Assembly: GCA_031271045.1 (NCBI GenBank)
Contig: JAISWO010000041.1
Span: forward strand, 1-46,408
DNA from: Tannerellaceae bacterium
Lineage (GTDB): Bacteria; Bacteroidota; Bacteroidia; Bacteroidales; Tannerellaceae
Reading direction: 5' to 3'
DNA: 46,408 nucleotides
Part shown: in pieces, positions 34,506 to 43,534 of the stretch
How positions within the stretch are numbered: position 1 is the stretch's first letter
How the letters are laid out: every line of letters starts with the position of its first letter
Notes under the pieces: model-generated
The model's database searches: none
Seen by the model: the letters and a program-made list of their open reading frames with translations, nothing else
What the model was told of the DNA's origin: nothing
Made by a program: the position numbers and the translations under genes

Positions 34506-35723
34506 ATGAAAAAACTTTTTATCATCTTAATGGCAATGACGATGCTCCCGACTATGCGGAGTGTTGTAGCTTGCACAACCATCATTATATCAGGAAAGGC
34601 AACAAAAGACGGACGCCCTTTGATGTGGAAAAATGCCGACACGGACAATCTGAATCACCGTCTCATTTACTCCGACCGTTCCGGCTACCCACTGATCGGA
34701 GTAGCACGGAGCTCTTCGCCCGACGAACATACGGCAAGTATATGGATAGGGACAAACTCCGAAGGCTTTTCGATCATGAACACCCTGTCGTACAACCTGA
34801 CAAACGACCGCGATGCGTCCCGCAACGGTTCCCTGATGCGGCGCGCCCTGGAGAAATGCCGCAACGTGGCAGACTTTAAACATTTCCTGGATACCCTCTC
34901 GCGGCCCATGAAAGTGGAAGCCAATTTCGGCGTGATCGACGCCGAAGGCAATGCCGCCTATTTCGAGACCTACACCAACGGCTACCATATAGTCGACGTA
35001 AACGATCCCGCCATCGCGCCCCAAGGTTACTTAGTCTATACGAACTTCTCGTACAACGGTTTCTATGAAGCCGGCGAAGGCTATATACGCTACCTGAGCA
35101 CCCAACGCCTAATCGCCCGGCAAGCGCCCGCGCGCGATTACTCCCCGCAATGGATATTCACCGACGTGGCGCGCTCGTATTACCATTCGCTCATGGACGT
35201 CGACTTCCGGAGCGAAGAAGCGTTGCGCCTGTTCAGCCATGGGTACATACCGGATTCAGATTTCATTCCCCGTAAGTCGACGGCCAGCTCGACCGTCGTG
35301 CAAGGTGTACGCAAAGGCGAACGCCCCGAGCTAACGACGATGTGGGTCATCCCCGGCTATCCACCCTGTTCCGTCGCCCTGCCCTCGTGGGTCAAAGCCG
35401 GGAACGACAACCCGCCCCTGCTGATGAAATACGACGACAAGAACACCTCCCGCCTCTGCGACTGGGCCCTGGCAGCCAAAGAAGAAGTATTCCCCGTCAA
35501 ACGGGGCCACGGACAATCCTACTTAGACATGACAAAACTATATAATAAAGAAGGAACAGGCTATATACAAAAGCTCGCCCCGGTGGAAGCCCGCGTGTTT
35601 GGGATGATTACCCCACTCCTTGCCGCATGGCGCGAAGCCGGCTCGGTCGACCGGGAAGAACTGAAAGCCGCCGCGAAAGCCGTCAGCGATTACGTAGAAC
35701 AATCCTTAGCCGAAGTAAGATGA
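34506..35723 (+). CDS. exported Ntn-hydrolase (C45/penicillin acylase-like)
   Basis: A 405-residue exported hydrolase of the N-terminal nucleophile fold. The signal peptide (MKKLFIILMAMTMLPTMRSVVA) ends just before C23, which begins CTTIIISGKATKDGRPLMWKN, so the new N-terminal Cys can serve as nucleophile, as in choloylglycine hydrolase, penicillin V acylase and C45 acyltransferase relatives. N82/N84 in WIGTNSEGF and N92 in IMNTLSYN are candidate oxyanion residues. These enzymes cleave or transfer amide-linked acyl groups; the actual substrate is unknown. It is the first gene after a strong promoter, 43 bp before an M14 peptidase gene and upstream of a SusC/SusD pair, suggesting it processes amide-bond substrates taken up by that system. 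Confidence 0.78.
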   Translation: MKKLFIILMAMTMLPTMRSVVACTTIIISGKATKDGRPLMWKNADTDNLNHRLIYSDRSGYPLIGVARSSSPDEHTASIWIGTNSEGFSIMNTLSYNLTNDRDASRNGSLMRRALEKCRNVADFKHFLDTLSRPMKVEANFGVIDAEGNAAYFETYTNGYHIVDVNDPAIAPQGYLVYTNFSYNGFYEAGEGYIRYLSTQRLIARQAPARDYSPQWIFTDVARSYYHSLMDVDFRSEEALRLFSHGYIPDSDFIPRKSTASSTVVQGVRKGERPELTTMWVIPGYPPCSVALPSWVKAGNDNPPLLMKYDDKNTSRLCDWALAAKEEVFPVKRGHGQSYLDMTKLYNKEGTGYIQKLAPVEARVFGMITPLLAAWREAGSVDREELKAAAKAVSDYVEQSLAEVR

Positions 35724-35766
35724 CGCTGTAAAAAAGTGAAAAAAACTCTCTAAACATATTCTGCTT

Positions 35767-38370
35767 ATGAAACGTCTTCTATTAAGCGCCCTGCTATGGG
35801 CGCCGATGAACGTGTGTGTGTTCTCACAGCCCCATCCGGAGGCATACCCTCATGACATCCACTATTTCCTTCCCGGAGCCGGAGTGGCGGACGGGGCGTA
35901 TGCGTTCGATCCGCAAGTCCCAGAGCCGAAGGCCTATCTGGGCTTCGAGATCGGACAGCGCCATGCCGACTGGCAACAGGTGGCAGGCTATATGCAAACC
36001 CTGGCAGCATCCTCCAACAGAGTGTCTACCAGGCAGTTCGGGCAGACCAATCAGTTCCGTCCCTTTATCCAGGTGCTCATTACCTCGGAGAAGAATCAGA
36101 AGAACCTGGAATCCATACGCGAGGAACACCTCCGCCTGGCGGATGCCGACTACAATGGAACGACGCATCCCGACCGGATGCCGGTTGTGGTCAACCTGAT
36201 GTATTCCATGCACGGTAACGAGCCATCGGGTGTGAACTCCTCGCTCGTGCTCGCCTATTACTTAGCCGCCCTGGAGGGAGAAGAGATCGAAGCCCTGCTG
36301 GACAACGTAGTGGTGGCGCTTACTCCGGGATTGAACCCCGACGGCATCAACCGTTTCGCCTCCTGGGTCAATTCATCGCGCAGTTACCCCGATGCTGCCG
36401 ATCTGTCGTCGCGCGAGTTTGCCGAGCCCTGGCCCAGCAGCCGCACCAACCATTACTGGGCCGATTGCAACCGCGACTGGCTGATGGCGCAGCATCCGGA
36501 AGGACAAAACGCCCTGAATATGTACTTCGAATGGATGCCCCACGTCGTTTGCGATTTCCACGAACAGGGCGGCGACCGCACCTATTACTTCAGCCCCGGC
36601 GATGCAAGGCGTACTCATCCGCTGACGCCGGCGCTCAACCAGGAACTGACCGCCCGCCTGACCTCCTATGCCGCCCGCTCGCTGGATCGGATCGGCACGC
36701 TGTACTACTCCAAGGAGCGCTACGACGATTATTATTATGGCAAAGGCGCCGCTTATGGCGACATCCACGGTTCGGTATGTATACTATTCGAACAATTAGC
36801 CGCACGCGGACATCTTCGCCCGACAATGAACTACGGCCTGATGTCGTTTGCCTCGACAATTCGCAATCAAGTCTTTTCCGGCCTCTCCATCCTACAGGGA
36901 GCCTGTGAGATGAAAGACGAGCTGCTGGCTTACCGCCGCGATTACTACCGGCAGTTGAAGAAAGAAGCCGCGAAAAGCCCCGTTCAGGGATACGTCTTCC
37001 ATGCCCGCGGTTCGCAAGCCATCGCCTACCATTTCCTCGAAAATATGCAACACCACCGGATAGACGTCTACCGCCTGGCACAACGCCGGACAATCGAGGG
37101 CGTGACCTACGACCCGGCAGACGCCTACGTGATACCTGTTCACCAGAAACATGCCGCAATGGTACAGACGATTATGGAGAACGTGACGGACTATGCCGAC
37201 AGCACCTTCTACGATATTTCCACCTGGACATTCCCGCACGCCTACAACCTCCGCTACGCGGCACTAAAAACGACGGACGGTCTCCTGGGCGAGAAAGTCG
37301 CAAAGCCGCTCTTCCCGCAGGGGAAGGTGATAGGCGGCCGCAGCTCGCTGGCGTATCTCTTTGATCATACGCAATACTATACGCCGAAGCTCATCAACGA
37401 ACTGCTAAAGCGCGGATTGATCGTAAAGGTAAGCAGCAAGCCCATCACCTGTCCATTTCCCGATGGGCCGGTCTCATTCGGTTACGGGACGATCCTGGTA
37501 CAGACGCAGAACCAGCCCATAGACAAAGACGAACTCTTCGACCTGATGAGCCGCTTAGCCGCCGAATGTGGCGTAGATGTTTTTGCAATGGAACAGGGGT
37601 TGATGACTGACTATGACTTGGGGACGCCCTGGTTCACGCCGCTCCGTCTTCCGCGGATAGCCATCCTCGCCGGCCCGGGCATGGGCGTACCCGAATCGGG
37701 CGAAGTCTGGATGCTGCTGAATCAACGCTTTCAGATCGCACCTACGCTGATCGACTATACAACCCTGCCGGGCGTGGATATGGACAAATACAACGTCCTT
37801 GTCATGGCCGGCGGTTCGCCCTCACGCGCCCTGTCGCAGACAGTGACCGACAACCTCAAGCGCTGGGTCGAGAAAGGCGGGACGCTGATCGCCACAGGCA
37901 GCGCCTACACTTGGACAAACAAAGTTAGCTTGACAGATCTCAAGACGTATCCCACGCCAAAGGACAATGCACCGGGTTTGACGGCTTACCGTTCGTATGC
38001 CTCCCGTTCGGGAGCGAATGCCGGCCATGGGGTAGAAGGCGTGATCCTGAATTGCCGGCTCGACCTTACGCATCCGCTGGGCTGGGGATACAGTCAGGAA
38101 GAGATAGCCGTTTTCCGTACCGGCGCGCTGGCGTTCCAGCCGGCGCCCAATCCCTACGCATCGCCGCTGTCTTATCTGGAGCAGCCTTATCTGTCGGGCT
38201 GCATCTCCGGTGCGAACCTGCAACGGATCGCCGGATCGCCGGCTGTCGTCACAGAGTCGTATGGTAAAGGACGCGTGATCGTCTTTGCAGACGATCCGAA
38301 CTTCCGTATGTACTGGTACGGCATGAGTAAGGTGTTTATGAACGCTGTACTGTTCGGGCAATTATTATGA
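35767..38370 (+). CDS. secreted M14-family zinc carboxypeptidase-like protein
   Basis: An 867-residue exported protein with a signal peptide ending near residue 20 (VFSQ). The M14 catalytic domain spans about residues 60-370: zinc ligands H149 and E152 in MHGNEPSG and H265 in CDFHEQGG, substrate-binding NRDW at 235-238, and E342 in FEQLAARGH as the likely catalytic glutamate. Residues about 645-770 resemble a glutamine-amidotransferase-like flavodoxin fold (PRIAILAGPGMG to VLVMAGGSPSRALS), probably non-catalytic and used for assembly or binding. Such large M14 proteins are common next to SusC/SusD genes. The stop overlaps the upstream-most possible start of the susC-like gene, so expression is linked. 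Confidence 0.88.
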   Translation: MKRLLLSALLWAPMNVCVFSQPHPEAYPHDIHYFLPGAGVADGAYAFDPQVPEPKAYLGFEIGQRHADWQQVAGYMQTLAASSNRVSTRQFGQTNQFRPFIQVLITSEKNQKNLESIREEHLRLADADYNGTTHPDRMPVVVNLMYSMHGNEPSGVNSSLVLAYYLAALEGEEIEALLDNVVVALTPGLNPDGINRFASWVNSSRSYPDAADLSSREFAEPWPSSRTNHYWADCNRDWLMAQHPEGQNALNMYFEWMPHVVCDFHEQGGDRTYYFSPGDARRTHPLTPALNQELTARLTSYAARSLDRIGTLYYSKERYDDYYYGKGAAYGDIHGSVCILFEQLAARGHLRPTMNYGLMSFASTIRNQVFSGLSILQGACEMKDELLAYRRDYYRQLKKEAAKSPVQGYVFHARGSQAIAYHFLENMQHHRIDVYRLAQRRTIEGVTYDPADAYVIPVHQKHAAMVQTIMENVTDYADSTFYDISTWTFPHAYNLRYAALKTTDGLLGEKVAKPLFPQGKVIGGRSSLAYLFDHTQYYTPKLINELLKRGLIVKVSSKPITCPFPDGPVSFGYGTILVQTQNQPIDKDELFDLMSRLAAECGVDVFAMEQGLMTDYDLGTPWFTPLRLPRIAILAGPGMGVPESGEVWMLLNQRFQIAPTLIDYTTLPGVDMDKYNVLVMAGGSPSRALSQTVTDNLKRWVEKGGTLIATGSAYTWTNKVSLTDLKTYPTPKDNAPGLTAYRSYASRSGANAGHGVEGVILNCRLDLTHPLGWGYSQEEIAVFRTGALAFQPAPNPYASPLSYLEQPYLSGCISGANLQRIAGSPAVVTESYGKGRVIVFADDPNFRMYWYGMSKVFMNAVLFGQLL

Positions 38371-38405
38371 TAAAGAATATATGTATAACTGTAAATCAAA
38401 ATAAT

Positions 38406-41400
38406 ATGAGAATTATGAGAGTAAGAGTAGAATTTATGATTATGTGCTTACTGTGTGTGTCGCTCATCATGCACGCACAGACGAGGAAGATAACGGGCAG
38501 CGTCGTCTCGACGGACGATAACGAGCCGGTTATCGGGGCCTCTGTTTTAGTCAAAGGAACGTCGACCGGTACGGTGACGGACATCGACGGACAATTCACC
38601 CTGGATGTCCCCTCGGGTCAGGCGACGCTAGTTGTCTCCTATTTGGGCATGGAGACGAAGGAAGTGGCGGTCACACCAAACACGAGCCTCTACCGGATCC
38701 TGCTGGACAACGCATTGCGGGAGTTGGACGAGGTGCTGGTCGTAGCTTTCGGTACGGCCAATAAATCGACGTACACCGGTTCGGCGTCGCAGATTAACAG
38801 CAGCGCTATGGATCTGCGTCCGATAACGAGCATCACGCAAGCCCTTAGTGGTATGGCCGCCGGCGTGCAGGTGGGCAATAATACCGGACAGCCCGGCAGC
38901 GCTCCGACGTTGCGTATCCGTGGGATCAGTTCGATCAACGATGCGAACGATCCGCTCTATGTAGTCGACGGTTCGCCGTACGAGAATGCGCTTTCCAACA
39001 TCAACCCCGACGACATTGAGTCGGTGACCATCCTCAAGGACGCCTCCTCGGCTGCCCTCTACGGATCGCGGGCCGCTGCCGGCGTCGTCATCATTACGAC
39101 CAAGAAGGGCCGCAAAGGACAACCGTCTGTCAATGTAAAGTTTACACAGTCCTTCTCCAAGATCGGGATGGAGTTCTACGAGACCATTGGGCGCGACGAC
39201 TTTTACCCGCTCAACTGGGAGAAGGTCAGGAACCAATACTACTATTCCCAGAAAGGAACAGACAAAGAAATACCGTTGGAGATAGCCAACCAGTTGGCAT
39301 CGGGTATTATCACTTCCTACGGCGGATCCAATTACAAATCGGTGCACGGTCTGCTGGGCTACAACCCCTACAATGTGGCGGACAATCAGATCGTAGGAAC
39401 AGACGGCAAACTGAATCCCCAAGCCCGCTTCCTGTGGGCCGACGACCTGGATTGGGTCAACAGTGTGCGGCAGTTGGGCCTGCGTTCCGAAGCGACGGTC
39501 AATTATTCGGGAGCAAACGACAATACCGACTACTTCGTTTCCGCCGCCTACCTGTCGGAAAGAGGCTATATGCTCAACTCGGACTTCAGCCGCATGACCG
39601 GACGCGCCAACGTGAATACGAGAGTGAACAAGTGGCTGAAGACCGGTCTCAACGTATCGGGCAATATCAGCGAGGGCGTCGTTCCCAATACGACGGAGAA
39701 CCCCTACTACTACCCGCTCTACATGGGCCCGATCTATCCGCTTCACGTGCATAACCAGGAGACGGGTGAATACCTTCTCGACGAAGGAGGCAATAAGCTT
39801 TACGACTTCGGAGGAGGACTGTGGGACCAACCCATACGCCCGATCAACGGCCAACACAATGTGGCGGCTGAGCTGCCGGTCTATCAGGACAAATACCGAC
39901 GTTCGCTGATGGGCGCCAAGACCTATGCCGAGATACAATTGACAAAAGACCTCAAGCTGACGGCCAATTATTCAATCGATCTGAACACCTATTACAGCAA
40001 CAACTATACGCCCAAGATGGAAGGGATCGCCTCGCCCGGCCGCCTGACCAAGCAGACCTCGCAGCGAAAGACCTGGACGTTCAACCAACTGATCGCCTAT
40101 CAGAAGACCTTCGGCGCACATCATGTTGACCTCCTGGCCGGGCATGAGGCCTTCAGCACGAGTCTCTACGATATGTCGGGTGATAAATCTTACCAGATGA
40201 GCGACGGAATTATCGAGCTGAACAATTTCTCCGAGATCAACGGACTATCCTCTTACACGAGCGACTATCGTACGGAGGGATACATCTTCCGCGGCAACTA
40301 TGTGTACGACGACCGTTACATTGCCTCCTTCTCCTATCGCTACGACGGATCGTCCAAGTTCTATACCGACACCCGCTGGAGCGGATTCTGGTCGGCTGGT
40401 CTATCCTATCGCATTGACAGGGAGAAGTTTATGAAATCGTTCACGTTTATCGACCAACTGAAGCTGCGTTCGTCCTACGGACAGGTAGGCAACGACAGTG
40501 GCATCGGTTACTACGCCTGGCAATCGCTCTATTCGATGTATCCCAACGCCGGCGTCCCGGGATTTGCTATCTCCTCGCTGGGTAACCGCAATTTGCAATG
40601 GGAGACCAACACGAACTTTGACATCGGCATCGACTTCGCCTTCCTGAAACGCATCTCCGGCTCCGTCGAATATTTCGACAAGCAGTCCGACAATATGCTT
40701 TACAGCAAGCCGCTGAACCCATCGAGCGGATTTGCGAGCATCAAAGAGAACGCCTTCTCGATGTACAACCGGGGATTCGAAGTCGAACTGCGCGGCGATA
40801 TACTTAAGAACCCTAAAGGGTTGAGCTGGACGCTCAGCATGAACGCCAGCCACTATCGCAATAAGGTGACCGATATGCCCGTCGAGCCTTACCGCAACGA
40901 CAGCAAGCGTATCGAGGTTGGCCATTCGGTCTACGACTTCAGTCTGCGTCGCTTCATGGGCGTCCATCCCGAGACGGGGCTGTCGATGTATCTTCCCGAG
41001 GACGAAGAAGCCAAAGACGTATTCGATTATAACGGACAGAAGATGACCTACGAGATCAACAACGCCCGCTACGAGTATGTGGGCAGCGCCATACCGAAAG
41101 TCTACGGCGGTATTACCAGTACGCTGAGCTACAAAGACCTCGCACTCACCATCAACGCCTCTTACCAGGCAGGCGGCAAGACCTACGACAGCAATTACCG
41201 CACGCTGATGAGCTGGGACGGCACCTCCTACGGCCGCAATATGCACAAAGACATCCTCCGTCGCTGGCAGCAGCCTGGCGATGTCACCGACGTGCCCCGC
41301 CTGGACGGCTCCGACGCCATTGCAACCAATCAGGCCGGCACGTATTCCGACCGATGGTTGGTCAGTAGCGACTATTTCGAGCTGACGTCCGTCAACCTGA

Positions 41401-41591
41401 GCTATAATTGCCCCCTGAGCATCACCAAGGCCTTGGGCGTAAAGAAGCTGCTTGTATATGCCACCGGCGACCTGATGTACCGCTACACCAAACGGCAGGG
41501 TTTGAACGTGCGCTATAACTTCCATGGCACCGTCAGCAACGATTACCTACCGGCTACGACCTATACGCTTGGATTCAACTTAACATTCTAA
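38406..41591 (+). CDS. SusC-like TonB-dependent outer-membrane transporter
   Basis: A 1061-residue outer-membrane transporter. After a signal peptide (ends HAQ) there is a carboxypeptidase-regulatory-like domain (RKITGSVVSTDDNEPVIGAS to FTLDVPSGQATLVVSYLGME), then the TonB plug with ITQALSGMAAGVQV, TLRIRGISS, PLYVVDGSPYE, ESVTILKDASSAALYGSRAA and GVVIITTKKG, all SusC hallmarks. A long 22-strand barrel ends YTLGFNLTF. The frame is open to an ATG at 38367 overlapping the previous stop; the ATG at 38406 gives a normal signal peptide with a basic n-region. It pairs with the SusD-like gene 13 bp downstream to import oligomers too large for porins. The substrate is probably peptide-like, judged only from the linked peptidase genes. 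Confidence 0.94.
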   Translation: MRIMRVRVEFMIMCLLCVSLIMHAQTRKITGSVVSTDDNEPVIGASVLVKGTSTGTVTDIDGQFTLDVPSGQATLVVSYLGMETKEVAVTPNTSLYRILLDNALRELDEVLVVAFGTANKSTYTGSASQINSSAMDLRPITSITQALSGMAAGVQVGNNTGQPGSAPTLRIRGISSINDANDPLYVVDGSPYENALSNINPDDIESVTILKDASSAALYGSRAAAGVVIITTKKGRKGQPSVNVKFTQSFSKIGMEFYETIGRDDFYPLNWEKVRNQYYYSQKGTDKEIPLEIANQLASGIITSYGGSNYKSVHGLLGYNPYNVADNQIVGTDGKLNPQARFLWADDLDWVNSVRQLGLRSEATVNYSGANDNTDYFVSAAYLSERGYMLNSDFSRMTGRANVNTRVNKWLKTGLNVSGNISEGVVPNTTENPYYYPLYMGPIYPLHVHNQETGEYLLDEGGNKLYDFGGGLWDQPIRPINGQHNVAAELPVYQDKYRRSLMGAKTYAEIQLTKDLKLTANYSIDLNTYYSNNYTPKMEGIASPGRLTKQTSQRKTWTFNQLIAYQKTFGAHHVDLLAGHEAFSTSLYDMSGDKSYQMSDGIIELNNFSEINGLSSYTSDYRTEGYIFRGNYVYDDRYIASFSYRYDGSSKFYTDTRWSGFWSAGLSYRIDREKFMKSFTFIDQLKLRSSYGQVGNDSGIGYYAWQSLYSMYPNAGVPGFAISSLGNRNLQWETNTNFDIGIDFAFLKRISGSVEYFDKQSDNMLYSKPLNPSSGFASIKENAFSMYNRGFEVELRGDILKNPKGLSWTLSMNASHYRNKVTDMPVEPYRNDSKRIEVGHSVYDFSLRRFMGVHPETGLSMYLPEDEEAKDVFDYNGQKMTYEINNARYEYVGSAIPKVYGGITSTLSYKDLALTINASYQAGGKTYDSNYRTLMSWDGTSYGRNMHKDILRRWQQPGDVTDVPRLDGSDAIATNQAGTYSDRWLVSSDYFELTSVNLSYNCPLSITKALGVKKLLVYATGDLMYRYTKRQGLNVRYNFHGTVSNDYLPATTYTLGFNLTF

Positions 41592-41604
41592 AAACGAACG
41601 AACG

Positions 41605-43140
41605 ATGAAAAACTATATAATATCGCTCTCCCTTCTCCTCAGCCTGGCGCTCTGTACGTCATGCGCATCCGGGTTCCTTGAAACCTATTCCACCCAGGGC
41701 GTGGACGAAGGCAATGTCTTCAAAACCACCGAAAGCGCCATGACTGCGCTCGAAGGCACGCACAAACTGATGTACTACAACGGCGATCAGTCGCAAAACT
41801 ATATGGGCTACGAAACGATGCTCGTCATGGGCGACCTTATGGGTGAAGACCTCCTGTTCGGCGGCAGTACGTCGCTCTTTATGCAGTCCTACAACTGGAC
41901 CGTGCACCGCACCATCACCAGCGCCATGATGAACTATTGCTACAAGTTCCATTATAATATTGTAGCCAACGTCAATGTGATCATCGAGAACATCGACAAT
42001 GCCGCCGGCTCGCAAGACGAGCGCGATTACATCAAAGGTCAGGCCCTTGGCCTTCGCGCGGCGATGTATTTCAACTTAGTGCGCATGTGGAGCAAACGCT
42101 ACGAAGCGGGGCAGGCCAATACACAGTTGGGTGTCCCCTTGGTGCTCGACACCGAGACGTCGAAGACGCCTCAACCACGCGCCACGGTGGAAGACGTTTA
42201 CCAAGCCATCAACGATGATCTCGACCAGGCCATCTCCCTGTTGGGGAGCGCTACCAAACGTTCCACCAAGATGCACCTGAACCAGAGCGTGGCGAACGGA
42301 CTCAAATCGCGCGTCGCTCTCACACAGGGACAGTGGGAAGAAGCCGCTCGGTATGCCCGGGCAGCCCGTACGACCGATTACGCCCTTTCGCCGACGATCT
42401 TCACCGAGACGCCAAGCCGTTTCTGCGATCAGAGTAATACGGAGTGGATGTGGGGAACCAAGCGCATCAAGGCAGAAGACGAAGGCTTCTCGTCGCTTCA
42501 GGTATTCTTCGGCAATACCGACGCCGTCACCTCGCGCAACGGTCCGAAGTGCATCTACAACTCCCTTTACCACCGCATCAGTGACACCGACAAGCGCAAG
42601 GGCATGTTTGCCGCTACGGCTGCCATAGCCAACAGCGAGGCCTTCGTCCCTCCCAGCCCGACGACCAAGCTACCGGCTTACTATAACAACAAATACATGG
42701 TGCCCGACCACAGTTCGCCTCAGGTGGACTGCCCTTATATGCGCGTGTCCGAGATGTACCTTATCGAAGCCGAGGCAGCCGCCCGCCTGGGGCGCGACGC
42801 CGATGCGCAGCAAACACTTTACGAGCTGATCGTGACGCGCGATCCGCAGTATACGAAATCTGTGCAGACCGGTCCGGCGCTTCTTGACGAGATCCTTCTG
42901 CACCGCCGCATCGAGCTCTGGGGCGAAGGTTTCCGCTTCTTCGACCTCAAACGCATGGGTGATCCCCTTGTACGCGACAAGCCGGCCATCCTGCCCGACG
43001 GCAAGACGGAAAACTCGAACCACAATATCGCCTGGGCTACGGCGGCGACGATGCAGATCCCTGCCGACGACCCCCGCTGGCAGTTTCTCTTCTCCGACGA
43101 CGAACTGAACAACAATCCGCATATCATCCAGAACGATTGA
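41605..43140 (+). CDS. SusD-like substrate-binding lipoprotein
   Basis: A 511-residue RagB/SusD-family lipoprotein that caps the SusC barrel at the cell surface. The lipoprotein signal MKNYIISLSLLLSLALCTSC places the lipidated cysteine at residue 20; the -3 position is Cys rather than Leu, slightly unusual. TPR-like helices show the family segments FNLVRMWSKRYE, GVPLVLDTE, VYQAINDDLDQAISLL and, near the C-terminus, MRVSEMYLIEAEAAARLG, LLDEILLHRRIELWGEGFRFFDLKRMGDPL and an IPADDP-type ending. It follows susC by 13 bp and ends the operon, closed by a strong terminator. Confidence 0.94.
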   Translation: MKNYIISLSLLLSLALCTSCASGFLETYSTQGVDEGNVFKTTESAMTALEGTHKLMYYNGDQSQNYMGYETMLVMGDLMGEDLLFGGSTSLFMQSYNWTVHRTITSAMMNYCYKFHYNIVANVNVIIENIDNAAGSQDERDYIKGQALGLRAAMYFNLVRMWSKRYEAGQANTQLGVPLVLDTETSKTPQPRATVEDVYQAINDDLDQAISLLGSATKRSTKMHLNQSVANGLKSRVALTQGQWEEAARYARAARTTDYALSPTIFTETPSRFCDQSNTEWMWGTKRIKAEDEGFSSLQVFFGNTDAVTSRNGPKCIYNSLYHRISDTDKRKGMFAATAAIANSEAFVPPSPTTKLPAYYNNKYMVPDHSSPQVDCPYMRVSEMYLIEAEAAARLGRDADAQQTLYELIVTRDPQYTKSVQTGPALLDEILLHRRIELWGEGFRFFDLKRMGDPLVRDKPAILPDGKTENSNHNIAWATAATMQIPADDPRWQFLFSDDELNNNPHIIQND

Positions 43141-43152
43141 GCGGCATACGTC

Positions 43153-43187
43153 AAGGGGCCCCCGGATAATTCCGGAGGCCCCTTTTT
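43153..43187 (+). terminator. intrinsic terminator of the SusCD operon
   Basis: AAGGGGCCCCCGGA and TCCGGAGGCCCCTT pair over 14 positions with one mismatch around a short TAAT loop, followed by a T run. It starts 12 bp after the susD stop codon. Confidence 0.9.
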
Positions 43188-43198
43188 CATAATATACA

Positions 43199-43440
43199 CG
43201 TTCAAAAGTAGCTTTCAAGCTCTACAAAAAATTGTGGACGTTCAAAAGTAGATTTTCAAGCTCTACAAAAAATTGTGGACGTTCAAAAGCAGCTTTTCGG
43301 GCTCTACAAAAAATTGTGGACGTTCAAAAGTAGATTTTCAAGCTCTACAAAAAATTGTGGGCGTTCAAAAGTAGCTTTTCAAGCTCTACAAAAAATTGTG
43401 GACGTTCAAAAGACCATCTTTGTCTCTACAACATTTCGTA
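43199..43440. repeat. 40-41-bp tandem repeat array, about six units
   Basis: Units start at 43199, 43239, 43280, 43321, 43362 and 43403; lengths are 40, 41, 41, 41 and 41 bp, and the last is degenerate. Each reads CGTTCAAAAGTAG, then TTTTCAAG, and ends with TCTACAAAAAATTGTGGA, a dyad with one G-T wobble. The first five differ at only a few bases, so the array is young or kept uniform. It lies between the convergent susD and thiamine-operon genes, just after the susD terminator. The remaining 95 bp to the thiN stop show nothing recognisable. Confidence 0.93.
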
Positions 43441-43534
43441 TGAGTAAATAGCGAACTTTTTTGGGCGCTTGCCGGACTACGTCGGAGGTGTATCCCAGGA
43501 ATAAGCCCCCTGAAGCGCTGAGTTTTCGCGTAAT

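Noticed and set aside
38628..39938. 436-codon frame antisense to the SusC-like gene
   Set aside because: It lies fully inside the plug-encoding region of a clear susC gene and its product has no recognisable domain.
43199..43440. CRISPR array
   Set aside because: Direct head-to-tail units of 40-41 bp without spacers.
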